DNA from: UBA11855 sp035297385
GTDB lineage: Archaea; Thermoproteota; Bathyarchaeia; Bathyarchaeales; Bathycorpusculaceae
Direction: 5' to 3'
Length of the DNA: 64,000 nucleotides
Assembly (NCBI GenBank): GCA_035297385.1
Contig: DATGZD010000158.1
Location: 1-64,000, forward strand
Shown: piece by piece, positions 33,957 through 42,986 of the stretch
Position numbering within the stretch: position 1 is the stretch's first letter
Layout of the letters: each line of letters opens with the position of its first letter
Position numbers and translations under genes: made by a program
The notes under the pieces: model-generated
What the model was told of the DNA's origin: nothing
Seen by the model: the letters and a program-made list of their open reading frames with translations, nothing else
Database searches by the model: none

Positions 33957-36083
33957 CTATAGTGTTATTGGAATTTGTGTTGTTAAGGCAGATTTATCAA
34001 ATGCTCTACGAATGCTAAATTCTGCTTGTTTTCCATCATTCCATTGATCAACAGGACGTAAGTAGCCTACGACACGACTGTAGACTTCACAGTTGACAGT
34101 ACAGACTGGACACTGCTTATGCTCGCCACTCATATAACCATGGGTTGGACAAACACTGAATGTTGGTGTCAACGTGAAATATGGTAAACGAGAGTTCCAT
34201 GAAACTTTTTTGATTAGTTCTGCAGCTGATTGCCAAGAGTGTAAACGTTCACCTAAGAATATATGGAATACCGTGCCGCCCGTGTACAATGTTTGCAGGC
34301 TTTCTTGATGTTCGAGTGCTTCGAATAAATCGCCTTCATAGTCTACTGGCAATTGTGAACTATTTGTGTAGAATGGTTCTGCATGTTGAGTTAGGACTTG
34401 ACGTTGGTTAGCAACCATTATTTCTGGAGTACGACGTTTATCGATACGAGCCAGCCTATATGCTGTACCTTCTGCTGGTGTAGCTTCAAGGTTGTAGATA
34501 TTGCCTGTCTCTGTCTGAAAGTCAGTTAAGATTTCACGCATGAAGCTTAAGGTTTTGATTGCGAAATCTTTTCCATCGGCTGTAGCTATATTAACGCCAA
34601 GCAGGTTCATTACCGCTTCGTTTATGCCAACTAAGCCAATAGTGCTGAAGTGATTCTTCCAATACTTGTCATAGCCTTCCTTTATGTTACGCAAATACCT
34701 GCGGCTATAAGGATACAGACCGTTTTCCGTGAACGCTTCCAGTACCTTGCGTTTTATTTCTAGGCTGGTTTTAGCTACTTGCATGATTTTCTCTAAACGT
34801 TCGAAAAACTCATCTTCATCCTTGCTTAGGTAGCCGATGCGTGGTACGTTTAATGTTACAACTCCGATCGAGCCTGTAAGTGGATTAGCTCCAAAGAAGC
34901 CGCCACCACGTTTACGCAATTCACGGTTATCAATTCTTAGACGGCAGCACATACTACGTACATCTTCAGGTTTCATATCGCTGTTCACAAAATTCGAGAA
35001 GTATGGAACACCATATTTTGCTGTAACATCAAAGATTGCTTTAGAGACAGGTGAATCCCAATCAAAATCTTTTGTAATATTGTAGGTTGGTATAGGGAAA
35101 GTAAAGACTCTTCCCTTCGCATCACCATGCTTCATAACTTCTGTGAGGCTTAAATTGAAAATCTCCATCTCTGAAGACATGTCACCGTACGTATCTGGCA
35201 TAATTTTGCCATTGAAGAGTATGCCTTCCTCTTTCATAAAATCAGGCACATTCAAATCCAAAGTTAAGTTAGTAAACGGCGTTTGGAAACCTACTCGCGT
35301 TGGTACGTTCATATTGAAGAAGAATTCTTGTAACGCTTGCTCTACATCTTTTGGCGTTAGGTGGTCATAGCGTATGAACGGTGCTAAGTATGTATCAAAA
35401 TTGCTGAATGCTTGAGCACCCGCTGCTTCACCTTGCAAAGTATAAAAGAAATTTACAATTTGCCCAAGAGCCGTTCGAAAATGTTTAGCAGGTTTACTCT
35501 CAATTTTTCCTGGAACACCTCCAAAACCTGAGAGCAACAATTCGCTTAAGGACCAACCTACACAGTAAGGTCCCAGCACGCCTAAATCATGAATATGAAT
35601 ATCGCCCGAGAAATGCGAGTTTGCAATGTCTTGTGGATAGATTCGTGTTATCCAATATTTTGCGATAACAGTTGATGAGAGGTGGTTGTTTAAACCTTGT
35701 AATGAGTAACTCATATTACTATTTTCTTTTACTCGCCAATCCTCAAGGTTGAGGTATTGATCTACAAGGTCTGCATTACTCAAGAGCGCCGCTAATTCTC
35801 TCATGTCTTGATGCTGCTTACGATATAAAATGAATGCTTTCGCGGTTTGTGCATGGCCATTCTCGATGAGCATTTTTTCTACAGTGTCTTGGATTTCTTC
35901 AACTGTAGGTACACCATCTTCGCCGTATCGGTTCTTAAGTTCAGTTACTACCTGATCACTGATACGTTTGGATTGTTCACGGTCTTTTCCGCCTACAGCC
36001 TTGGCTGCTTTCCAGATAGCATTTGTTATACGTTCTTGCTCGAAAGGTTCTAATTTACTGTCACGTTTTAAGACAAACTTCAT
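33957..36083 (-). CDS. nrdD: Anaerobic (class III) ribonucleoside-triphosphate reductase
   Basis: The 708-residue enzyme starts with an ATP-cone (residues about 3-92, VLKRDSKLEPFEQERITNAI) for allosteric control. The catalytic barrel follows (IHIHDLGVLGPYCVGW, DLNVPDF, CCRLRIDNRELRKRGGG). Near the C-terminus CPTHGYMSGEHKQCPVCTVNC is the zinc site, and RVVGYLRPV carries the radical glycine (G673). It makes deoxyribonucleotides without oxygen. Its start overlaps the nrdR stop by 4 bp, and nrdG follows. Oxygen destroys its radical, so its presence points to anoxic growth at least part of the time. Confidence 0.97.
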   Translation of the reverse strand: MKFVLKRDSKLEPFEQERITNAIWKAAKAVGGKDREQSKRISDQVVTELKNRYGEDGVPTVEEIQDTVEKMLIENGHAQTAKAFILYRKQHQDMRELAALLSNADLVDQYLNLEDWRVKENSNMSYSLQGLNNHLSSTVIAKYWITRIYPQDIANSHFSGDIHIHDLGVLGPYCVGWSLSELLLSGFGGVPGKIESKPAKHFRTALGQIVNFFYTLQGEAAGAQAFSNFDTYLAPFIRYDHLTPKDVEQALQEFFFNMNVPTRVGFQTPFTNLTLDLNVPDFMKEEGILFNGKIMPDTYGDMSSEMEIFNLSLTEVMKHGDAKGRVFTFPIPTYNITKDFDWDSPVSKAIFDVTAKYGVPYFSNFVNSDMKPEDVRSMCCRLRIDNRELRKRGGGFFGANPLTGSIGVVTLNVPRIGYLSKDEDEFFERLEKIMQVAKTSLEIKRKVLEAFTENGLYPYSRRYLRNIKEGYDKYWKNHFSTIGLVGINEAVMNLLGVNIATADGKDFAIKTLSFMREILTDFQTETGNIYNLEATPAEGTAYRLARIDKRRTPEIMVANQRQVLTQHAEPFYTNSSQLPVDYEGDLFEALEHQESLQTLYTGGTVFHIFLGERLHSWQSAAELIKKVSWNSRLPYFTLTPTFSVCPTHGYMSGEHKQCPVCTVNCEVYSRVVGYLRPVDQWNDGKQAEFSIRRAFDKSALTTQIPITL

Positions 36084-36526
36084 TTTTTAACCTCTTGTAA
36101 TAATTTCCCGAAATCCTCAGGCTCTTCAAACTTTCTATATACAGATGCGAAACGAATGTATGCTACATGATCAAGATCCTTCAAGTATTGCATTACTAAG
36201 TCGCCAATTTCTTGAGATGAGATTTCTTCTTTACCTTTCATCATTAAATCTTGCCTTACATGATCGGCTAACTTATGAATCTGTTCCATTGTCACAGGTC
36301 TTTTTTCACAAGATTTTTGCAGGCCACGTACAATCTTATTGAGATCAAACCGTTCAAGTTTATTGTCTTTTTTTCTGACCATAAGCTCAACTGTTTCAAC
36401 ATATTCATATGTCGTGAAACGTTTTCCACAATTATTGCATTCTCGACGTCGGCGAGTAGTGTTCTCCAGCGAGTCACGAGTTTCAAGAACCTTAAAGCTT
36501 TCTGACCCGCAATAGGGGCATCTCAT
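36080..36526 (-). CDS. nrdR: Transcriptional repressor NrdR
   Basis: From ATG 36526 the product has 148 residues. A zinc ribbon (C3, C6, C30, C33 in MRCPYCGSES and CNNCGKRF) binds DNA. An ATP-cone at about 45-140 senses ATP/dATP. It represses ribonucleotide reductase genes. The ATG follows AAGGAGAAAGC, better than an upstream in-frame ATG at 36550. It heads the nrdR-nrdD-nrdG operon, and the two NrdR-box-like sites in front suggest autoregulation. Confidence 0.93.
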   Translation of the reverse strand: MRCPYCGSESFKVLETRDSLENTTRRRRECNNCGKRFTTYEYVETVELMVRKKDNKLERFDLNKIVRGLQKSCEKRPVTMEQIHKLADHVRQDLMMKGKEEISSQEIGDLVMQYLKDLDHVAYIRFASVYRKFEEPEDFGKLLQEVKK

Positions 36527-36546
36527 GCTTTCTCCTTTATCTCTCC

Positions 36547-36603
36547 GCATGTATATAGTGTGGGTAACACCCTTAGCACACTATAGTTAGCGCATATATA
36601 AAC
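36547..36603 (-). promoter_or_regulatory. nrd operon promoter: TATA box and two NrdR boxes
   Basis: On the minus strand TTTATATATG at about 36594-36603 is a TATA box. Two 16-bp NrdR-box-like sites follow: top-strand GCATGTATATAGTGTG at 36547-36562 and CACACTATAGTTAGCG at 36577-36592. They are inverted relative to each other, with centres about 30 bp apart (near three helix turns). They flank the expected transcription start, so bound NrdR would block polymerase. Confidence 0.7.
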
Positions 36604-36902
36604 TGTTTCCACAATAATATCGCAATATTCTATAACGCGCTGAGAGAAGTACACGATAAAATTACACAAAATTACTGAAATCAAAACTCAATTATAAACG
36701 TGCTTCCAGCAAAAGAAACACGTTTTAGGCAGATAAGTGAATAGCTTAAGACTTTCTAACATGCTACTGCTTGATGTATCTTGGTGAATCATTTTCTTGA
36801 TGTAAGACGCTAAAGTAAGAAGAGACAATGTTGTTGAGGGAGCAAAAATAGTTATTAACGAGTAGACGAGATAGGCTACGGTTTAGGAGTTAGGCAAGCA
36901 GC
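36604..36902. other. Intergenic between nrd operon and EMC3-like gene
   Basis: About 300 bp without a gene. AAAATAGTTATTAACG near 36845-36860 could hold the plus-strand promoter. No repeats are seen. Confidence 0.3.
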
Positions 36903-37379
36903 ATGGCTTTCGACATATCTGTAATTCCTTGGTCAACAGTGACGATAATGGGCATTTCGTTTACAATTGCGTTAGTCAACAGTACTCTCAACCGGGTTCT
37001 AATAGGTCGTTTTGTCGGTTGGGAAAAGTATAAGACTATGCAGAAAGAGATGGCTGAATGGCGTTCTCAACAGATGGCTGCAGCACGAGCGAACGACAAG
37101 AAACAACTTGAAAAATTGAAGAAAAAAGAAAGCCAGATAATGAATATGCAAAAACAAATGTTCAAGCCACAAATGGTTCTTATGGCTCTAACACTCGTGT
37201 ATTTCTTCATATTTCCATTTCTGACTGGTTTGTTCACAAACCCATCAACTGGTCAGCAGATTGCTGTAATACATTTTCCTGGCTTTGGGAACCAACCCTT
37301 CTATATATGGTACTTTATGTGCTCATTCTTCTTTGGTACGCTTTCATCTCGATTATTAGGTGTTCTGCAAATGGAGTAA
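36903..37379 (+). CDS. EMC3/TMCO1-like (DUF106) membrane insertase
   Basis: The 158-residue protein has three membrane helices (about 14-34, 92-112 and 132-152). A charged, coiled-coil cytosolic loop (WEKYKTMQKEMAEWRSQQMAAARANDKKQLEKLKKKES) lies between the first two, the plan of the Oxa1/YidC/EMC3 superfamily. Archaeal members contact the ribosome and insert proteins. The EMC3-cmk neighbourhood is a known archaeal arrangement, which strengthens the call. A 20-bp gap separates it from cmk. Confidence 0.9.
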   Translation: MAFDISVIPWSTVTIMGISFTIALVNSTLNRVLIGRFVGWEKYKTMQKEMAEWRSQQMAAARANDKKQLEKLKKKESQIMNMQKQMFKPQMVLMALTLVYFFIFPFLTGLFTNPSTGQQIAVIHFPGFGNQPFYIWYFMCSFFFGTLSSRLLGVLQME

Positions 37380-37399
37380 AGCCTTTACAGGAACTAGCT

Positions 37400-38026
37400 A
37401 TGATTGTAAGTTCAAATACTGGGAGCAACCCCAACAACCGAAGCGTGGTCATTTGCATTTCTGGATTGGCAGGGACAGGGAAAAGCACAGTGGCTAGAAA
37501 ACTTGCCAAAGAATTCTGTTTAAAGTACTATTCTGGAGGCGATGCATTGAAAGCTTTAGCCTCTGATGAAGGATATGATACGTCTAAGCCTGGATGGTGG
37601 GAAAGTCCTGTTGGTCTTGAATTCCTCATGCAGAGGCAGGGTGATTCAAAATTTGATGAAGCAATTGATCGGCGCCTCTTAGAATATGCGAAACAAGGTA
37701 ACGTATTATTGGATAGTTGGACGATGCCTTGGTTAGTTAAGGATGGGTTTAAGGTTTGGCTTTTAGCCTCATTGGAAAAACGAGCTGAAAGAGTGGCTAA
37801 ACGAGATGGGCTTTCTGTGCAAGAAGCGTTAGAAGTCTTGAAGGAAAAAGAGGAAAGAACGCGAGCCATTTATGAGAAATTATATGGTTTTAGTTTAGGT
37901 GAAGATTTTAAGCCTTTTGATATGATTTTAGATACAGAGAAATTGGATGAAGCTGAAGTTTACCAAATTCTTTGTCAAGTTATTACCAAAATGGTTCTAG
38001 AAAAGCAGAATTTTTGTCATCAATAA
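37400..38026 (+). CDS. cmk: Cytidylate kinase, archaeal type
   Basis: From ATG 37400 the product has 208 residues with the P-loop GLAGTGKST (22-30), KYYSGGDALKALA, VLLDSWTMPWLV and RVAKRDGLS. It phosphorylates CMP and dCMP with ATP. An N-terminal extension of 15 residues precedes the first strand. The long upstream reading frame overlaps EMC3 and was not used. It is probably co-transcribed with the EMC3-like gene. Confidence 0.92.
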   Translation: MIVSSNTGSNPNNRSVVICISGLAGTGKSTVARKLAKEFCLKYYSGGDALKALASDEGYDTSKPGWWESPVGLEFLMQRQGDSKFDEAIDRRLLEYAKQGNVLLDSWTMPWLVKDGFKVWLLASLEKRAERVAKRDGLSVQEALEVLKEKEERTRAIYEKLYGFSLGEDFKPFDMILDTEKLDEAEVYQILCQVITKMVLEKQNFCHQ

Positions 38027-38147
38027 TATTTTTACGGTTTTCTGTTGCGTAATTTTTCAGTATTTAGTTAAGCGCGCGCTCGTTCTTTTGTTTTTTGGTA
38101 AATTAGTTAGATTAGCTTCCTAGTATATATACCAGATTTATTTGAAA

Positions 38148-38555
38148 ATGGAAAAAGATCTGAAACGACTTGTTATTCATAGGTTATCCATCAGCATTAG
38201 TGTGGAGAGAAGAATTCCATATGGACTAAGGCATTGTTTTCAAGTAATGGCAACTGTTATATTAGCAACTATCGCATATGAAGAAAAGATTGTAATGGTT
38301 TCGGATCTAAATATTATATTTACAATCTTGCTATGCGGAATATCCACACTCATACTAATCTTTTTACTAGCTTCGCTGAAATTGAGGCGCCAAGGAGATA
38401 GTTCCCTAAGAATAATAAGAAACGGTGGTATCTTTTTCAATCCGACGAGCATTACGAAGCATTTATTAAACATTGAGGAAGAACAAAAATTTGCTTCTGC
38501 AGCCTTTGAGCAGCTAGCGAAGATTATAGAGTTTTTGCCAGATTTGGATGATTAG
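38148..38555 (+). CDS. Hypothetical membrane protein, likely leaderless
   Basis: The product (135 residues from ATG 38148) has two central membrane helices (about 28-45 and 52-74) and a soluble, acidic C-terminus (NIEEEQKFASAAFEQLAKIIEFLPDLDD). No family is recognised. GTATATATACC at 38121-38131 is a strong TATA box about 22-25 bp before the ATG, so the message probably begins at or next to the start codon. Its last 32 bp overlap the end of the convergent radical SAM gene. Confidence 0.55.
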   Translation: MEKDLKRLVIHRLSISISVERRIPYGLRHCFQVMATVILATIAYEEKIVMVSDLNIIFTILLCGISTLILIFLLASLKLRRQGDSSLRIIRNGGIFFNPTSITKHLLNIEEEQKFASAAFEQLAKIIEFLPDLDD

Positions 38556-39606
38556 TATCCTCTTTTAGAAGAAGACCTGAATTTCTCCATTGATCTTTAG
38601 CTAACAAAAGATTTCCATATGGGGTGCCATGAATAGAATAGAATATGTAGCACAAGTATGTACATTGCTGGCAGTTTCGGTACATTTTGCGTAAATCGTT
38701 AAACTCCTGGCTCTTCCATTTTTTTGGTAAATCAAAGATGGAGCCTGCAATATTGTGAACGTGGCATCCAGCGATTCTGCCTGAGTGGTCGATGACGAAG
38801 AAGTTTCGAAGTGCTCGACACTTCCATGCTCTTTTATCTTCAGCGTATAGACTCCGAAGTGCTTTCAACAGTTTTGTGGTCATAAGTATTCTTCGGTTTT
38901 TCCTCTTCAATTCAATTAAAGAATCCATTAGATTAATCATTGCTTGTTTATCTTTAATCATGAATTCATCATTTGCTTTGCCAATTCGAAAGAGTTGATT
39001 GGCATCAGAGGATAAATCAAATGAGTAGAGACAGTACCAGACGGGAATGCCTTGCTTTGTGAAATACTCTGTGATATCTAGAATCTCATAGAGGTTCATC
39101 TGTGAAATTGTCGGAGTAACAGCAACTTTAATGCCTTCCTTTAGAAGAGTTTCTACACTATTCATTGCATTTTTCCAAGAACCTGGCACGCCCTTGATGT
39201 AATCGTTCTTCGCTTCATCCAGACTATCTATACTGATTGCGGCAAAATCCACGTTGCGGAGTGCCTCAATTTTTTTGGCTGCCATACTACCGTTATCGTA
39301 TACGGTGGTGACGAATCTTTCGGAAGCGTAGTCAATTATTTCTTTTGCATCCTCACGTAGGAGCGGGTCACCGCCTGAAAAAACAATCTCTACGATTCCT
39401 AAGTCTTTTAGAATGTCCAAGCCATGTTTAATTTCTTCCGCTGATAGTTCTTTTTGTTCTTGTTCTTGCCAGATATTGCAGCCTCTACATCGATAATTGC
39501 ACCTTCGAGTTATGAGCCATTGAACATGATGAGGCTTACCTGGAACTAATGAACGTGCAGCGACTGTTGCAGCTTTCTTGAAGTTTGAAGTCAAAGATTC
39601 TATCAC
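38524..39606 (-). CDS. Radical SAM protein with C-terminal cysteine cluster
   Basis: The 360-residue protein has CNYRCRGC (C36, C40, C43), followed by FSGGDPLLREDA and SIDSLDEAKND, the radical-SAM barrel markers. The C-terminal part has CRALRNFFVIDHSGRIAGCHVH and CQQCTYLC, which resembles the auxiliary-cluster region of SPASM proteins. Its substrate is unknown. The next genes on the other strand are a methyltransferase and two GT2 enzymes, so a link to surface polysaccharide modification is possible. Its 3' end overlaps the hypothetical gene on the opposite strand. Confidence 0.85.
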   Translation of the reverse strand: MIESLTSNFKKAATVAARSLVPGKPHHVQWLITRRCNYRCRGCNIWQEQEQKELSAEEIKHGLDILKDLGIVEIVFSGGDPLLREDAKEIIDYASERFVTTVYDNGSMAAKKIEALRNVDFAAISIDSLDEAKNDYIKGVPGSWKNAMNSVETLLKEGIKVAVTPTISQMNLYEILDITEYFTKQGIPVWYCLYSFDLSSDANQLFRIGKANDEFMIKDKQAMINLMDSLIELKRKNRRILMTTKLLKALRSLYAEDKRAWKCRALRNFFVIDHSGRIAGCHVHNIAGSIFDLPKKWKSQEFNDLRKMYRNCQQCTYLCYIFYSIHGTPYGNLLLAKDQWRNSGLLLKEDTNHPNLAKTL

Positions 39607-39681
39607 TAACCGCTGAATTGATATTACAGTAGTTCAGTATGGACTATAAAAACTATACAGCAATGTAAGCGAGGGTCCCTT

Positions 39682-40338
39682 CTGAGTTCACAGTTTGAAA
39701 AAGACTATTTCGATTACTTAAAGTACTCCGGAAAACAGCGACTTATTGCTAATCACGTATTTGAATGCTTAAACTGGGCATCATCAGTTTTAAATCAAGA
39801 TTTATTGCGTGGGACCAACAAAACAAGTTTAGACGTTGGGTGTGCTTTTGGATATGGAGTTCATCTTATGCATCAACTAGGTTATGATGCTTGGGGCGTG
39901 GATATTTCACGTCATGCACTCGTTCAAGGAAGAAAACGGTTGACTGATAATGTCTTTGTTGTCTGTGACTCTCAGAAGAGCTTGCCCTTCAATGAGAAAT
40001 TCAATTTAGTAACGTGTTTTGAAGTTTTGGAGCACTTAAGGAATCCTGAAAATGCATTGCAGAATATGTATAACGTGAGCGATAGCGTAATCCTTTGTAC
40101 TACACCAAATAAAACCATTGAGAAAATTATGAAGAAAATATTGCGCAGATACGATAGGACCCATGTTAATGTTAAGACTCCAGCAGAATGGGAAAGCTTG
40201 ATTCGCAAAACCTTGCCTTGCAAGTTCATGAAGATTGAATGCTTCATGGATTCTAGTTTTCAATTTGTTAACACATCATTTTATAAATCGCTAAGGCTAC
40301 CTTTTGGAATGGAGACACGAATAATAATAGTAAAATAG
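39682..40338 (+). CDS. SAM-dependent methyltransferase (class I), CTG start likely
   Basis: The Rossmann core is clear: LDVGCAFGYGVHLMHQLGYDAWGVDIS (SAM-binding), then FNLVTCFEVLEHLRNPENAL (motif post-I/IV) and VILCTTPN. An open frame extends 41 codons before the first standard start, TTG at 39805, with protein-like sequence (SSQFEKDYFDYLKYSGKQ). The likely start is CTG at 39682, 6 nt after GAGGG, giving 218 residues. TTG 39805 would cut off an N-terminal helix region typical of these enzymes. CTATAAAAA at 39644-39652 is the TATA box. It is followed at 8 bp by a GT2 gene, so it may modify a sugar or lipid carrier. Confidence 0.85.
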   Translation: MSSQFEKDYFDYLKYSGKQRLIANHVFECLNWASSVLNQDLLRGTNKTSLDVGCAFGYGVHLMHQLGYDAWGVDISRHALVQGRKRLTDNVFVVCDSQKSLPFNEKFNLVTCFEVLEHLRNPENALQNMYNVSDSVILCTTPNKTIEKIMKKILRRYDRTHVNVKTPAEWESLIRKTLPCKFMKIECFMDSSFQFVNTSFYKSLRLPFGMETRIIIVK

Positions 40339-40346
40339 GTGCTATA

Positions 40347-41087
40347 ATGAGTTCGGAGCGAATCGATGTCGTCGTCCTGACGAAAAATAGTGAACGAATG
40401 CTACAAGAATGCTTAGAATCAATCTACGAGACTGTGCCTGTAAATCGTTTAATAATTGTTGACGGATACTCAACTGATGAAACCCTTAAGATTGTGGATG
40501 CGTTCCAAGAAAAATATAGGAATATCATCACAGCTATGGACAACGGAACACGTGGCAGTGCAAGACTAAAAGGTATCAGGCTCGTCGAAACAGATTGGTT
40601 TTTGTTTGTTGACAGCGATGTCACATTATGCAATGGTTGGTTTGTTAAGGCAAAGAGACTGGTGAACAAAGATATAGGCGCCGTTTGGGGAACAGAAGTC
40701 TGGGATGGTATTCAAAATTCAGTTGTTCTTCAGCTTTTTTTAAAGATAACACGACGAATTTTTGATTTGCGAGGAGGCACACATGACTTGTTGGTTCGTC
40801 GGGAGGCAGTAAAAGATATTAAGATACCTAGAAATTTGCATGTGTTTGAAGATGCATTCATTAAGGATTGGATTACCAAAAAAGGTTACAAATTGATTGC
40901 TACGTATGATCCATATTGTATTCATTTTCGACCTGCAGCTGTTTGGACCTTTAAGGGCAGTTTAGATATTATCATTGACGCTTTTAGGTTTGGGTCATTG
41001 TCAAAGATGCCAAAACTTTTCCTGGCATATGGTTTTTACACTGTCTATGTTGTGTATAGAAATCTATTTCAGAGAAGACTATCTTAA
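40347..41087 (+). CDS. Glycosyltransferase family 2
   Basis: The 246-residue protein starts DVVVLTKNSERMLQECLESIYE and has IIVDGYSTDETLKI and FVDSDVTLCNGWF (the DxD metal and sugar-nucleotide site, near residue 92). An ATG 8 bp after the methyltransferase stop follows GGTG. It has no membrane helix until a weak one near the C-terminus. It is the second gene of the methyltransferase/GT2/GT2 group, probably for cell-surface glycan or protein glycosylation. Confidence 0.9.
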   Translation: MSSERIDVVVLTKNSERMLQECLESIYETVPVNRLIIVDGYSTDETLKIVDAFQEKYRNIITAMDNGTRGSARLKGIRLVETDWFLFVDSDVTLCNGWFVKAKRLVNKDIGAVWGTEVWDGIQNSVVLQLFLKITRRIFDLRGGTHDLLVRREAVKDIKIPRNLHVFEDAFIKDWITKKGYKLIATYDPYCIHFRPAAVWTFKGSLDIIIDAFRFGSLSKMPKLFLAYGFYTVYVVYRNLFQRRLS

Positions 41088-41128
41088 CCTGTTCATTTGC
41101 TAATGATATAGTGTTTGGAGAAGCAGGC

Positions 41129-41941
41129 TTGAAGATTTCGGTGGTCATAAGGACAAGAGATAAAGAGAAGTACTTTGATTCTCTGTTAGAAAGCCTAGCT
41201 AGACAGACGGCTCAAGTCTCAGAGATCGTGGTAGCCGATAATTTTTCATCAAAGAATGAATTAGACAATCTACTTGTTGACCTTGAAGAAGTTAAAAGGA
41301 AACACTTCAAGAACCGAACTATCAAGGTTTTTCCTTTTCCAAAAAACGAATTTTCTCATGCTTACTCAACTAATATGGCCGTCAACATAGCTGAGAACGA
41401 ATTAGTCTGTATTACCAATGCTCACTCTTTACCTACCTCATTTTCGTGGCTGGAAGGTGGGTTGAAACATTTTGAAGACCCACAAGTTGCAGGAGTCAGC
41501 GGGTTCTTCATCCCCCACAAGGATGGTTGCGTCTTTGGTCGATGTGATGCAATTCTGTATTACTTCTCTCAGAAAATTAGTGCTCATCCTGTTTGGTGTT
41601 CTACAATTAACTGTATTATCAGAAAATCATTATGGGAAAAGTATCCTTTTGATGAAAATCTACCAAAAATTATTCCTCAAACTCAAGAATACGGATCTGA
41701 AGACTATGACTGGAGTAGGGAGATGACAGCGCGAGGTTTTAGAATTATAATAGATCCATTGTTTACCGTTTTCCATTCTCATCATGAAAATGTTGATGAA
41801 ATGTCAAGAAATATGAAGAACTATTTTGTTTACAGACGACTTCAGCAACAGATAAACTCTTTTCCAAGGCCACGTCATTCAATGAGCCGAGTCTTTCATG
41901 AAAATGATCTTGCTTCCAGAACTGTAGAAATCCTAGCTTAA
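41129..41941 (+). CDS. Glycosyltransferase family 2 (second)
   Basis: From TTG 41129, which follows GGAG, the product has 270 residues with the GT-A start ISVVIRTRDKEKYFDSLLESL, IVVADNFSSKNELD, NELVCITNAHSLPTSFSWLEGGL (the motif region, with THxH-like NAH in place of the usual DxD) and the C-terminal acidic EDYDWSREMTARGF. The missing standard DxD is noted: the likely metal site is TNAHS. It could therefore use a different metal arrangement or be less active. A longer frame from GTG 41111 lacks a good ribosome site. Confidence 0.8.
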   Translation: MKISVVIRTRDKEKYFDSLLESLARQTAQVSEIVVADNFSSKNELDNLLVDLEEVKRKHFKNRTIKVFPFPKNEFSHAYSTNMAVNIAENELVCITNAHSLPTSFSWLEGGLKHFEDPQVAGVSGFFIPHKDGCVFGRCDAILYYFSQKISAHPVWCSTINCIIRKSLWEKYPFDENLPKIIPQTQEYGSEDYDWSREMTARGFRIIIDPLFTVFHSHHENVDEMSRNMKNYFVYRRLQQQINSFPRPRHSMSRVFHENDLASRTVEILA

Positions 41942-41955
41942 ACTTTTGTCAGTTG

Positions 41956-42960
41956 TTATTCTTTCAGTGCTCGCCATAAATGGTCAGATACAGGTCTTGG
42001 TAAATCTTCGCTTTCATCCTTTTCCAGTAGAAGCCGTTTGTTAGTATTGCCAATAAATTCGCCTATTTCTGAACTGTAAATTCGTTCCTTAGCCAAATCT
42101 TCGATTATTTCATTAACTTTTTCAGGTTTGGCTGCAATTAGTAGTGAACCTGAACCAATCAATTGCAGGGGATCAATCTCAAAATACCGACATATTTTAG
42201 ACGTTTCAGGCTCAACCATAATCTTATCTTTAAAGATTCTTACTCCTAAGTTTGAAGCATCTGCCATTTCGTGAATTCCGTTTAGGACGCCTCCTTCAGT
42301 TGGATCATGCATAGCATTAACACCGCCAGTTTTGTAGGCAGTTAATGCATCTTTTACAACGCTTATTTGATTGTAGAATTTCTTGGCATCACTTAACATT
42401 TGAGAACTTAAAACTCTCTTCAATTGTTCTTCTTTATCCGAAGCCAGTATCGCTGTGCCCTCAATGCCAGCACTTTTAGTTAAGATGAGTTTGTCACCAT
42501 TCTTTGCTCCACCCGCTGTGACATAATTACCTTTGTCAGTTAAGCCCATTATGCAGCCAACTACGATTGGGTTTGTTAGGTTAGGTGTCGTTTCGCAATG
42601 TCCACCGATAATGGCAATGCCTAATTCTCTTGCGGCTATGTCCATTTGGCTAGTAATATCTTCAACTATTCTTCTATCCGAAAATTCGGGCAACATTATG
42701 CAAGATAATAGAAAGCTCGGAGGAACACCAAACGTGGCGATATCGTTAGCGTTCACATTAACGGCTGACCAGCCGATACGTTCAATTGCACCGGTTATTG
42801 GGTCCATTGATACGATCAATGACTTGTTGCCCACATCAAGAACAGAACCATCTATACCGGCAGTTGGCCCTAAAACCACTTCTTTACGTGTGGCTCCCAA
42901 GTTTTTGAAGACAATTTCTTCCAAGATATCTATCGGGATTTTTCCAGGTGGCAATCTCAT
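41956..42960 (-). CDS. AIR-synthase/HypE-related protein
   Basis: From ATG 42960 the product has 334 residues. It is a two-domain PurM/HypE fold: VVLGPTAGIDGSVLDVGNKSLIVSMDPITGA, NDIATFGVPPSFLLSCIMLPE, IIGGHCETTPN, ILTKSAGIEGTAILA and MHDPTEGGVLNGIHEMAD. It binds ATP-like ligands in the family, but its pathway is unknown; archaeal relatives occur outside hydrogenase clusters. No hydrogenase gene lies nearby, so HypE itself is not supported. Confidence 0.85.
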   Translation of the reverse strand: MRLPPGKIPIDILEEIVFKNLGATRKEVVLGPTAGIDGSVLDVGNKSLIVSMDPITGAIERIGWSAVNVNANDIATFGVPPSFLLSCIMLPEFSDRRIVEDITSQMDIAARELGIAIIGGHCETTPNLTNPIVVGCIMGLTDKGNYVTAGGAKNGDKLILTKSAGIEGTAILASDKEEQLKRVLSSQMLSDAKKFYNQISVVKDALTAYKTGGVNAMHDPTEGGVLNGIHEMADASNLGVRIFKDKIMVEPETSKICRYFEIDPLQLIGSGSLLIAAKPEKVNEIIEDLAKERIYSSEIGEFIGNTNKRLLLEKDESEDLPRPVSDHLWRALKE

Positions 42961-42986
42961 TATTATCATAGAAAATCTTTGCGTTT

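Noticed and set aside
41956..42960. HypE hydrogenase maturation role
   Set aside because: The fold matches, but the C-terminal HypE PRxC end is absent and no hydrogenase genes are near.
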